From: Thiomargarita sp.
GTDB lineage: Bacteria > Pseudomonadota > Gammaproteobacteria > Beggiatoales > Beggiatoaceae
Direction: 5' to 3'
Assembly: GCA_030635005.1 (NCBI GenBank)
Contig: DAOVZS010000109.1
Span: forward strand, 1 to 7,040
Length of the DNA stretch: 7,040 nt
Made by a program: the position numbers and the translations under genes. The notes under the pieces were generated by a model. The model worked only from the letters and a program-made list of their open reading frames with translations. It made no database searches and was not told the DNA's origin. Below are positions 1 to 6,092 of the stretch, piece after piece (position 1 is the stretch's first letter; every line of letters begins with the position of its first letter).

Positions 1-60
1 GCCCGTTTAGCAGCTGGTTTTAGTGCGACAGAATTGGACAATATGCTGACTCAGACATAA
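1..60 (+). CDS. C-terminal end of an unidentified protein (5' partial)
   Basis: Frame 1 is open from the first base and ends in TAA at 58-60, giving the 19 residues ARLAAGFSATELDNMLTQT. It has no counterpart start in the window. The stop is 12 nt from the convergent lipoprotein gene's stop, and a stem-loop with a T tract begins at the stop, which is what a real gene end looks like. The tail is too short to assign to a family and I do not recognise it. Confidence 0.55.
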   Translation, partial: ARLAAGFSATELDNMLTQT

Positions 61-85
61 CACATCAGCGTGTTATTCATTTTTT
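57..85 (+). terminator. Probable intrinsic terminator of the left-edge gene
   Basis: ATAACAC (57-63) and GTGTTAT (70-76) form a perfect 7-bp stem around the loop ATCAGC, and a run of six T follows at 80-85. The stem is AT-rich, so termination may be weak. It overlaps the last codons of the convergent lipoprotein gene. GTGTTAT occurs again at 89-95, so an alternative pairing is possible. Confidence 0.45.
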
Positions 86-546
86 CGTGTGTTATCCCTT
101 AAGATTTGGAGAAAACTAATGCTTTGATCATAGGCCTCTTGTGCAAAAGCAATCGTTTTTTCAAAATGATTTTGACGGGCTGCCAATTGTGCTTTTTCTA
201 ATAAGGGAGAGAGTGTTGACGTGGAATAGCCTAATAGCGTAATTTCTTGCCATACTTTTTGAACACGCTTAATCGCCCTTGTCATCTTATAAGCAGAGAC
301 TGCCTGATCTCTGGCAATAATCGCAGATTGTTGTGCTTGAACAAATTTACCTATTTCCAAATTCTGTTCAGCTTCTGTTAGATTTTGTGTGGCTATCGCT
401 AAAGTTGTAGGAACATAACTATCTGCTGCAATGTAATGGGCTGCTTGAATAGCTTGGCGAGCATCGCTCATTTCTTGCATTGGCACGTAAACACATCCTA
501 CTGCCATAACTGTCATGCTTAGCACGAGCATACATTGATGTTTCAT
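73..546 (-). CDS. DUF4398-type outer-membrane lipoprotein
   Basis: This is a 157-residue secreted lipoprotein of unknown function. Residues 1-17 form a short signal peptide, with a lipobox MAVGC at 14-18 that makes Cys18 the lipidated residue. Val19 at the +2 position does not match the Asp retention signal, so sorting to the outer membrane is expected. The mature protein begins with a Pro-Met-x-x-Met-x-x-Ala-Arg pattern and repeated Ala/Gln/Glu-rich helices (about 22-95) that resemble the DUF4398 domain. A second helical region follows (about 96-150), giving an all-helical, possibly coiled-coil fold. The start is the first ATG, directly before the signal peptide; no Shine-Dalgarno sequence is visible. 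It is divergent from the ferredoxin gene by 35 bp. The lipoprotein call is strong; the DUF4398 assignment rests on pattern memory. Confidence 0.8.
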   Translation of the reverse strand: MKHQCMLVLSMTVMAVGCVYVPMQEMSDARQAIQAAHYIAADSYVPTTLAIATQNLTEAEQNLEIGKFVQAQQSAIIARDQAVSAYKMTRAIKRVQKVWQEITLLGYSTSTLSPLLEKAQLAARQNHFEKTIAFAQEAYDQSISFLQILRDNTRKNE

Positions 547-581
547 TATTATCTATTATTAATGTGGAGTAAAAACTAAAA
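547..581. promoter_or_regulatory. Divergent gap between lipoprotein and ferredoxin genes
   Basis: Only 35 bp separate the two divergent starts, so any promoters must overlap each other or extend into the coding regions. The stretch is very AT-rich and holds TATTAT at 547-552 and 554-559, possible -10 boxes for the plus strand. I found no convincing -35 partner at 16-18 bp, so the exact promoters are not called. Confidence 0.25.
566..569 (+). promoter_or_regulatory. Ribosome binding site of the ferredoxin gene
   Basis: GGAG lies 12 nt before the ATG at 582, a rather long spacing. It favours this ATG over the in-frame GTG at 591. It is the only clear Shine-Dalgarno core found directly upstream of a gene start in this window. 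Confidence 0.5.
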
Positions 582-986
582 ATGTTAGCGGTGATTGATG
601 AACCCAGATGTATTGGCTGTACATTATGTCAACAAGTGTGTCCAGTGGATGCTATTTTAGGTGCTTCTAAATATTTGCATACGATTATTGCTCAAGAATG
701 TATTGGGTGTAAATTATGTATCCCCTCTTGTCCTGTCGATTGCATTGTGCTGTCTAATGACAGTATTGCACAACAAAGACGAAAATTCCGAGATTTTCGT
801 TTAGCACGTGATAAAAAAGAGCAGGCGGTGCATTATCAACAGGCAATAACTGATCACAAAAAACGAGCCACTATTAAAGCGGCGATAGACAGAGTTCTGC
901 TTATTCAACATACAGTTCAGGTTCAATCTCCTCAGGTGTTAAAACCTCTTCCCCAGGTAATACAGTCAAAAAATCATCTAAATTAG
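582..986 (+). CDS. Short RnfB-like 2[4Fe-4S] ferredoxin
   Basis: This 134-residue protein carries two bacterial-type [4Fe-4S] cluster motifs: Cys10, 13, 16, 20 followed by Pro, and Cys40, 43, 46, 50 followed by Pro. It should be a soluble low-potential electron carrier. The text around the clusters (VIDEPRCIGCTLC, PVDAILGASKYLHT, PVDCIVL) is that of the RnfB/RsxB ferredoxin domain. The Arg/Lys-rich helix at about 65-85 resembles the basic C-terminal tail of RnfB proteins. The usual RnfB N-terminal part, with its own four-Cys Fe-S domain, is missing. The DNA where it would lie encodes the divergent lipoprotein, so this is a half-length relative rather than a start error. Residues 107-134 are read from DNA shared with the 3' end of gspD. 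No other rnf genes are in view, so a role in an Rnf complex is unproven. Confidence 0.85.
   Translation: MLAVIDEPRCIGCTLCQQVCPVDAILGASKYLHTIIAQECIGCKLCIPSCPVDCIVLSNDSIAQQRRKFRDFRLARDKKEQAVHYQQAITDHKKRATIKAAIDRVLLIQHTVQVQSPQVLKPLPQVIQSKNHLN
858..883 (-). terminator. Intrinsic terminator of the proA-gspD operon
   Basis: Read on the minus strand, GCCGCT (883-878) pairs with AGTGGC (872-867) around a TTAAT loop, giving a 6-bp stem with one G-U pair. TCG and then six T (863-858) follow. It starts 17 nt after the gspD stop codon. The same DNA encodes residues 93-101 of the opposing ferredoxin gene. Confidence 0.55.
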
Positions 987-2853
987 GCAAAATAGGCATG
1001 ACATTATCTGACATCAAAGAAACCCCTTGAGATTTTTGTTCTAATTGTTTTGAACGCATATAATTGTATTTGTGGGTACTAATAAACTTTTCACTTTCAG
1101 CATCACGTATAATGACAGGATGTAAAAAAATCATTAAATTGCGTTTGATTTTTTTTGTACTGTTTGAACGAAATAACCCGCCTATTAAAGGTAAATCACC
1201 CAAAAATGGGATTTTTTGAGTGATTTGCTGTAAATCATCATCTATTAATCCACCCAGTACAATGACATGACCATTTTCAACAATCACAGTTGTTTTGATG
1301 GTACGTTTATTAGTGATAATATCGCTAGTATTGAGACTGCTTGCATTAATACTAGAGACTTCTTGCTGAATTTCTAGTTGAATCGTATCCCCTTCGTTAA
1401 TTTGCGGTTTCACAATCAGTTTAATACCCACATCTTCACGTTGTATGGTTTGAAAAGGATTGGTCACACTGCCTGTTGTGCCAGTACTTGTATATTGTCC
1501 TGTAATAAAAGGGACATTCTGTCCCACTACGATCTCTGCTTCTTGATTATCCAGCGTGAGTAAAGAGGGGGTTGAGAGTACATTTGTTTTACTGTCTATG
1601 GTTAAGGCGTTTAATAATCCCATAAAATTGACAACGCCATCAGTAAATTTCCCTAAGCCCATAAATGCCCCTGCCCCCATATTAGAAATATTATTTTGTT
1701 GCACAGCCCCGGCAAGATTTGTGATGCCAATCCCCCCATTATTAAAATTACTGACACCCACTGGGCTAGCTGTGCCTTCAATATTATAAACGAGCCATTG
1801 CATTCCCAATTCTCGTGCGGTATCGCTAGAAACCTCGGCAATCACTGCCTCAACAAGCACTTGAGCCCGTCGTATATCAAGTTTGTTGATCACTTCTGTT
1901 AAATTTTGTAGTATTTTTGGAGGGGCAGTAATGACTAAACTATTGGTAGTTTCATCTGCTTGAATATCAGTTTTAAACATATTAGGACTGATGGTTTGTC
2001 CTTTAGCCTTTTCTGTTTCCCAAATGCTATCGCTAATCCCTTTAAGAATATTGACTAACTCTTTGGCTTGCGCGTAACGTAAATAAATCACTTTCGTATG
2101 ACTCATACTTTTAATCGGTGTATCAAGATGTGTAATAAGGGTGCGAAGACGCAAACGCATCGCACTATCACCACTAATCAGTATACTATTACTTCTTTTA
2201 TCGGCAACAATATTAACTTTTTTTGTTTTTTGAGTTGTTTTCTGTTCAAGTTTACTGAGAATGAGCACTACTTCTGTCGCAGAAGCGTGTTCTAATACAA
2301 TAATTTCAATATTTTGATCATCAGCTTGATCAATACGCTGAATAATTTTCAGTAAACGCTGAATATTATTTGCAGTATCTGAAATAATCAGGGTATTATT
2401 GGTAGGATAAGCAACTAAATGACCTTGTTGACGAATTAAGGGGCGGAGCAATGGAATCAGTTTTGCAGCTTCCACATGTTTTATATGTACGATTTGTGTG
2501 ACTAAAATATCGCTTTTAAGCGTTTCATCCTTTAATAAAACGGTGCTACTTTCTGATTTTGCAAGATTATAAGGGAGAATTTTAATCACATTCCCATTAG
2601 GCACAGCCGTAAATCCATGTATACTGAGTATAGATAAAAATACTTCATACACTTGTTCACTATCCATGGATTCATTAGAAATGATGGTCACTTTTGCATT
2701 GACACGTGGATCCACTATAAACGTTTTTTGAGTCACTTCAGAGATGATATTAATCACTTCTTTAATATCTGTTTCTCTAAAATTTAAAGTGACATTTTCT
2801 GCACTTACAAATACGGGTAACAAGATAAGACTTAATAAAATACGAAGCATCAT
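901..2853 (-). CDS. gspD: Type II secretion system secretin GspD
   Basis: This is the outer-membrane channel subunit of the T2SS, normally a 15- or 16-mer gate for folded exoproteins. Its 650 residues match the family length. A signal peptide (1-18, cleavage after VSA) precedes the N0 domain (about 19-98, opening NVTLNFRETDIKEVI). Three ring-building repeats follow: N1 (about 118-178), N2 (182-246) and N3 (253-328). The secretin barrel spans about 330-585, with VPFITGQ (447-453), VGIKLIVKPQIN (475-486) and VENGHVIVLGGLI (525-537) as clear marks. A 65-residue acidic tail (586-650) sits where pilotin-binding S domains are found in homologues. The first ATG overlaps the gspC stop (TAATG); a second ATG directly follows, so the start could be one codon later. 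The 3' end overlaps the convergent ferredoxin gene by 86 nt. No gspE or other T2SS gene follows. Confidence 0.96.
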   Translation of the reverse strand: MMLRILLSLILLPVFVSAENVTLNFRETDIKEVINIISEVTQKTFIVDPRVNAKVTIISNESMDSEQVYEVFLSILSIHGFTAVPNGNVIKILPYNLAKSESSTVLLKDETLKSDILVTQIVHIKHVEAAKLIPLLRPLIRQQGHLVAYPTNNTLIISDTANNIQRLLKIIQRIDQADDQNIEIIVLEHASATEVVLILSKLEQKTTQKTKKVNIVADKRSNSILISGDSAMRLRLRTLITHLDTPIKSMSHTKVIYLRYAQAKELVNILKGISDSIWETEKAKGQTISPNMFKTDIQADETTNSLVITAPPKILQNLTEVINKLDIRRAQVLVEAVIAEVSSDTARELGMQWLVYNIEGTASPVGVSNFNNGGIGITNLAGAVQQNNISNMGAGAFMGLGKFTDGVVNFMGLLNALTIDSKTNVLSTPSLLTLDNQEAEIVVGQNVPFITGQYTSTGTTGSVTNPFQTIQREDVGIKLIVKPQINEGDTIQLEIQQEVSSINASSLNTSDIITNKRTIKTTVIVENGHVIVLGGLIDDDLQQITQKIPFLGDLPLIGGLFRSNSTKKIKRNLMIFLHPVIIRDAESEKFISTHKYNYMRSKQLEQKSQGVSLMSDNVMPILPNLDDFLTVLPGEEVLTPEEIEPELYVE

Positions 2854-3683
2854 TATTTTTCAATGGTAAAGGATAATGGGATCACTTGTCCTCTGCGTAA
2901 CACTTGCAAATCTACATGTGTTGCTGTTGCAAGTTGTTGTACAATAGTCAATCCTTTGATCGGAGAATTCAGTTTAACACCATTCACAGTGGTAAGTATA
3001 TCACCAGATTGTAAATTAAATCGTGATAAAAGGCTGGCATCTTTCCCTGATTTGATGCGATACCCTACTAATTGTTTACCACGACGCACAGGAAAAACGC
3101 GTACTAATGTCATTAAACTTTCTGGATTAGTCTGTAATTGGCGTTGATATTGTGCTAATAATTTTCCAGGAGTGTGATCAGATTTTTTATTTGTTGTGAC
3201 CTTTTTTCTGGTATAAGTGTCTTTTTTATCGACAAGATGTAATGTCTCATAACGTCCATTTCTAAGCAGAATAACTTTTCTCTTCTGGATATCATAAAGT
3301 TGTGCACCACTGGGTAAAGATTGATTCATATGATACGAGACACTGTGACTCTTTGTAGTAGCAATCATAGCAAATGACTTTTTTGGAATAGAGCTGTGAT
3401 AAATCCCATGCAATTTTAAATTAAGTTTCGTTTCAGGTATCTGTGTTGCTCGTGCTAAAGTCTGTGTAGTTATCTGATATTTTCCAAATAAATTCGATTT
3501 AAGGAGTGACGAAATATTAAGCCTTCTCGTAACAATATCGGTTTGATGAACAGCTGTCTGTTTAGAATGCGTTTTTAAGGGCACAGCGTTTATTAAAAAA
3601 AGTTGTACAAAGCTGTATCCCAATATCGCAGATAGTGCTAAATTAATACTCCACCGCATTGATAAGAGTATCATTAATTTCAT
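2853..3683 (-). CDS. gspC: Type II secretion system inner-membrane protein GspC
   Basis: GspC links the inner-membrane T2SS platform to the secretin. The 276 residues have the usual layout. A short cytoplasmic N-terminus leads to one membrane helix (about 13-33). The periplasmic homology region (about 58-150) begins LLKSNLFGKY and continues through LNLKLHGIYHS to the strand KRKVILLRNGRYETLHL; in the family this region binds the N0 domain of GspD. A Lys/Thr-rich linker (about 153-175) joins it to a C-terminal PDZ domain (about 193-274, with YRIKSGKDASLLSRFNLQSGDIL). The gene starts 7 nt after rsfS and its TAA overlaps the gspD ATG by one base, so the partners are made together. No Shine-Dalgarno sequence precedes the ATG at 3683; Met4 and Met9 are alternative starts, but all keep the membrane helix. 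Confidence 0.92.
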   Translation of the reverse strand: MKLMILLSMRWSINLALSAILGYSFVQLFLINAVPLKTHSKQTAVHQTDIVTRRLNISSLLKSNLFGKYQITTQTLARATQIPETKLNLKLHGIYHSSIPKKSFAMIATTKSHSVSYHMNQSLPSGAQLYDIQKRKVILLRNGRYETLHLVDKKDTYTRKKVTTNKKSDHTPGKLLAQYQRQLQTNPESLMTLVRVFPVRRGKQLVGYRIKSGKDASLLSRFNLQSGDILTTVNGVKLNSPIKGLTIVQQLATATHVDLQVLRRGQVIPLSFTIEK

Positions 3684-3690
3684 AGTTCTA

Positions 3691-4050
3691 TTAAGTGTTC
3701 TGTGTCTCTAGCTGAGCACTTTTATCTCCCAGTTCTCCCCAAAGTTTTTCTAATTGATAAAATTCACGCGTTTCTGGTTGCATGATATGTACAATGACAT
3801 CTCCGATATCAACTAAAGCCCATTCTCCTTGTTTAATCCCTTCATCTCCTAAAGGACGTTCTCCATTCGATTTCATTTCTGCGATAACATGTTGTGATAA
3901 TGCACTGACTTGTCGGGCTGTTCTGCCGGTAGCCACAATCATAAAATCGGTGATGCTGCTACATTTCCGTACATCTAAAATCGTGATATTTTGTGCTTTT
4001 TTATCTTCTAAAGCATTTGTTGCGAGATTTAGAATTTGTTGTGTTTCCAT
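3691..4050 (-). CDS. rsfS: Ribosomal silencing factor RsfS (YbeB/DUF143)
   Basis: RsfS binds ribosomal protein uL14 on the large subunit and blocks joining with the 30S subunit, lowering translation in stationary phase or starvation. The 119 residues cover the whole family. Diagnostic stretches are ITILDVRKCSSITDFMIVATG (from residue 22), the following GRTARQVSAL, and GEWALVDIGDVIVHIMQPE (75-93), ending in REFYQLEKLWGE. The start is the only sensible ATG, 3 nt after the nadD stop, with no Shine-Dalgarno sequence, so translation is probably coupled to nadD. The nadD-rsfS neighbourhood is conserved across many bacteria. In gammaproteobacteria rlmH commonly follows; here gspC takes that place. 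Confidence 0.95.
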   Translation of the reverse strand: METQQILNLATNALEDKKAQNITILDVRKCSSITDFMIVATGRTARQVSALSQHVIAEMKSNGERPLGDEGIKQGEWALVDIGDVIVHIMQPETREFYQLEKLWGELGDKSAQLETQNT

Positions 4051-4053
4051 TAT

Positions 4054-4680
4054 CTATATTATATTGTCGTGATAAAGCTGATAAGTATTAATGATATTTA
4101 AAACCGCATTGGGTAACAAATATCTCGGATTTTTGCCAGCAGCGATTAAGCAGCGAATATGTGTGGCTGAAATATTCAAGCCTGGAATATCTTCTATTCT
4201 AATATTAGGGGCATTATTCAAAAATTCAGACATGGGATGTTTTGGGGACAAAACACTTTCTGGACGGCGTACTATAACGAGTAAATGCGTTAAATGGACA
4301 AGCCGTTTCCATTGATACCAATGAGATAAACCCATAAAAGCATCCAGACCTAAAATTAAGTATAAAGGATTTTGGGGATAATCGTCACGCAAACTACTCA
4401 CAGTATCTACCATATAGGATGGTCCTTTTCGACGTAACTCACGATCATCAACACTTAATCCTGTGACCCCAAAAATAGCAGATTGCACCATTTCTAAACG
4501 GTGTTGGCAGCTCACCGTGGGTTGTTCCCGATGAGGAGGACGTGCTGACGGTATCAATAGAATTTTTTCACAGTCTAATCGTTCATATAATTCTAAGGCT
4601 AATCGTAAATGACCATGATGAATAGGGTTAAAAGTGCCCCCTAAAATACCTATTGGTTTATGTTCTTTCTGAACTGTCAT
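4054..4680 (-). CDS. nadD: Nicotinate-nucleotide adenylyltransferase NadD
   Basis: NadD transfers AMP from ATP to nicotinate mononucleotide, giving deamido-NAD, the step before NAD synthetase. It is cytoplasmic and usually essential. The 208 residues show the nucleotidyltransferase signature GGTFNPIHHGH at 14-24 (the HxGH-type ATP site) and PPHR at 48-51. The SYMVDT substrate-loop motif lies at 88-93, LGLDAF at 110-115, and the second ATP motif ISATHIR (usually ISSTxIR) at 170-176. All key residues are present. The ATG lies 3 nt after the proA stop and the TAG 3 nt before rsfS, so it sits mid-operon. No good Shine-Dalgarno sequence is visible. About nine residues precede the first strand, which is slightly long but normal. 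Confidence 0.96.
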   Translation of the reverse strand: MTVQKEHKPIGILGGTFNPIHHGHLRLALELYERLDCEKILLIPSARPPHREQPTVSCQHRLEMVQSAIFGVTGLSVDDRELRRKGPSYMVDTVSSLRDDYPQNPLYLILGLDAFMGLSHWYQWKRLVHLTHLLVIVRRPESVLSPKHPMSEFLNNAPNIRIEDIPGLNISATHIRCLIAAGKNPRYLLPNAVLNIINTYQLYHDNII

Positions 4681-4683
4681 ATT

Positions 4684-5934
4684 TTACTGTCTAATCTGCC
4701 CTTCTCCCAAAACAATATATTTTTGAGAGGTTAAACCCTCTAAGCCAACAGGACCTCGTGCATGTAATTTATCAGTACTAATACCAATTTCTGCCCCTAA
4801 TCCATATTCAAAACCATCCGCAAAACGTGTTGAAGTATTCACCATCACTGAACTTGAGTCTACTTCATTTAAAAAACGCATTGCACGACTCCAGTCTTCT
4901 GTAATAATGGCGTCTGTATGTTGTGAACTATGGAGACGAATATGTTCTATCGCTTCATCTAAACCGGTGACAATGCGTATGGATAGAATGGGAGCGAGAT
5001 ATTCAGTATCCCAATCTTCCGCAGTTGCGGGAATAATATTGGCGTTTAAATGACATGCATTGTGACACCCCCGTAATTCTACGCCTGCTGTTTTATACTT
5101 ATCAACCAGTGTTTCCAAGACATGGGCTGCGATATTTTGTTCAATTAATAAGGTTTCCATCGTATTACAGGTGCCATAACGTTGTGTTTTAGCATTATAA
5201 GCGATAGCGATGGCTTTATCAATATCTGCCTTTTCATCAATATAGGTATGACAAATACCATCTAAATGTTTAATCACTGGAATCCGTGCTTCTTGCGTAA
5301 TGCGTTCAATTAAACCTTTACCGCCTCGTGGAATAATCACATCGACGTATTGTGATAACCGTATTAATTCTCCTACGGCTGCTCTATCCGTCGTTTCAAT
5401 CACTTGGATTAAAGATTTTGGTAATCCAACAGATTCTAAGCCTGTTTGAATACATTGGGCAATGGCTTGATTAGAATGAATCGCTTCAGAACCGCCTCGT
5501 AAAATAGTGGCATTACCTGATTTAAGACATAATCCAGCAGCATCAGCGGTGACATTGGGACGAGATTCATAAATAATCCCCACTACTCCTAAAGGCACGC
5601 GCATTTTTCCGACCTGAATCCCACTGGGTTGGTATTTTAAATCTGTGATAGCACCGACAGGATCAGGCAAAGCGATCATTTGTCGTAACCCTTCAATCAT
5701 ATTGGCTATTCGTGCGTCATTTAAAACTAAACGATCACGTAATGCTGAGGCTAAATTTTTACCTGCTTCTAAATCTTTAGCATTCGCTTCAAGCAGTCGA
5801 TTATGGTGTTGTTCTAATTGTTGCGCAATGGCTTCTAAAGCTTTATTTTTAACACCTGTTTTTGTTTTGGCTAATATTTGTGCTGAAGAACGGGCTTGTA
5901 TGCCGATCTTTCTCATATATTCTTGTATATTCAT
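4684..5934 (-). CDS. proA: Gamma-glutamyl phosphate reductase ProA
   Basis: ProA reduces glutamyl-5-phosphate to glutamate-5-semialdehyde with NADPH, the second step of proline synthesis. From the chosen ATG it has 416 residues, close to the 417 of E. coli ProA. It belongs to the aldehyde dehydrogenase superfamily. Visible motifs are VPLGVVGIIYESRPNVTADA (113-132), KSGNATILRGGSEA (138-151), DVIIPRGGKGLI and QRYGTCNTMETLL with the catalytic Cys256. The C-terminal RGPVGLEGLTSQKYIVLGEG is also typical. An in-frame ATG at 5985 would add 17 residues, but the promoter -10 box lies inside that extension and family members begin near MNIQEYMRKIGIQARS, so 5934 is preferred. It heads the nadD-rsfS-gspCD operon. 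The partner gene proB is not in the window, unlike the proBA arrangement of E. coli. Confidence 0.95.
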   Translation of the reverse strand: MNIQEYMRKIGIQARSSAQILAKTKTGVKNKALEAIAQQLEQHHNRLLEANAKDLEAGKNLASALRDRLVLNDARIANMIEGLRQMIALPDPVGAITDLKYQPSGIQVGKMRVPLGVVGIIYESRPNVTADAAGLCLKSGNATILRGGSEAIHSNQAIAQCIQTGLESVGLPKSLIQVIETTDRAAVGELIRLSQYVDVIIPRGGKGLIERITQEARIPVIKHLDGICHTYIDEKADIDKAIAIAYNAKTQRYGTCNTMETLLIEQNIAAHVLETLVDKYKTAGVELRGCHNACHLNANIIPATAEDWDTEYLAPILSIRIVTGLDEAIEHIRLHSSQHTDAIITEDWSRAMRFLNEVDSSSVMVNTSTRFADGFEYGLGAEIGISTDKLHARGPVGLEGLTSQKYIVLGEGQIRQ

Positions 5935-5965
5935 GATTAAAGCATCATTAAGATAATTAGTATTT

Positions 5966-5974
5966 ATTATAGCA
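5966..5974 (-). promoter_or_regulatory. Extended -10 promoter of the proA operon
   Basis: On the minus strand TGC (5974-5972) is followed by a perfect TATAAT (5971-5966), the TGn extended -10 form that needs little -35 contact. The hexamer at -35 spacing (AAAATC, 5994-5989) is poor, and the DNA upstream is AT-rich. Transcription would begin near 5959, leaving a leader of about 25 nt before the proA ATG. Confidence 0.6.
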
Positions 5975-6009
5975 TATTGACACACAATGATTTTTATTTA
6001 TTTACTCAT

Positions 6010-6019
6010 ATTACGTAAT
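6010..6019. repeat. Perfect 10-bp palindrome ATTACGTAAT
   Basis: ATTACGTAAT equals its own reverse complement. It directly abuts the two-hairpin element and would lie at about -51 to -60 from the predicted proA transcription start. It could be a regulator site, part of the repeat's insertion flank, or chance. Confidence 0.35.
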
Positions 6020-6092
6020 CCTAGGGCGTTGCCCCAGGCTGATATATGTCGCCCTTTCAGGGCTTATATCCTTTCACAAGGCGTAGCATGCG
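6020..6092. repeat. Two-hairpin dispersed-repeat-like element
   Basis: CCTAGGGC (6020-6027) pairs with GCCCCAGG (6031-6038) around GTT with one mismatch or wobble. GCCCT (6051-6055) pairs perfectly with AGGGC (6059-6063) around TTC. The GC-rich hairpins stand out from the AT-rich intergenic DNA. The minus-strand reading ALKGRHISAWGNALG and the plus-strand reading LGRCPRLIYVALSGL resemble spurious peptides I recall from intergenic repeats in unrelated bacterial genomes. The unit may run on to GCGTAGCATGCG, next to the transporter stop codon. Only one copy is in the window. No T tract follows either hairpin, so it is not a clear terminator, though it could shield the transporter transcript's 3' end. 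Confidence 0.5.

Noticed and set aside
1378..2295. Several open frames of 61-77 codons on the plus strand and one on the minus strand within gspD
   Set aside because: They lie inside a clearly conserved secretin gene in other frames, lack recognisable domains and are shadows of it.
2863..3147. Plus-strand open frame of 94 codons opposite gspC
   Set aside because: It is antisense to the PDZ domain coding region and has no recognisable domain or ribosome binding site.
3782..4315. Plus-strand open frames opposite rsfS and nadD
   Set aside because: They are antisense shadows of two highly conserved genes.
5645..5956. Plus-strand open frame of 103 codons opposite proA
   Set aside because: It is antisense to the conserved ProA N-terminal half; its low-complexity translation matches nothing.
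5935..5985. 17-residue N-terminal extension of proA from the ATG at 5985
   Set aside because: It contains the predicted -10 box, does not resemble the family N-terminus, and would exceed the usual length.
6020..6063. Hairpin pair as a standard intrinsic terminator of the transporter gene
   Set aside because: Neither stem is followed by a T tract on either strand; it is better described as a repeat element.
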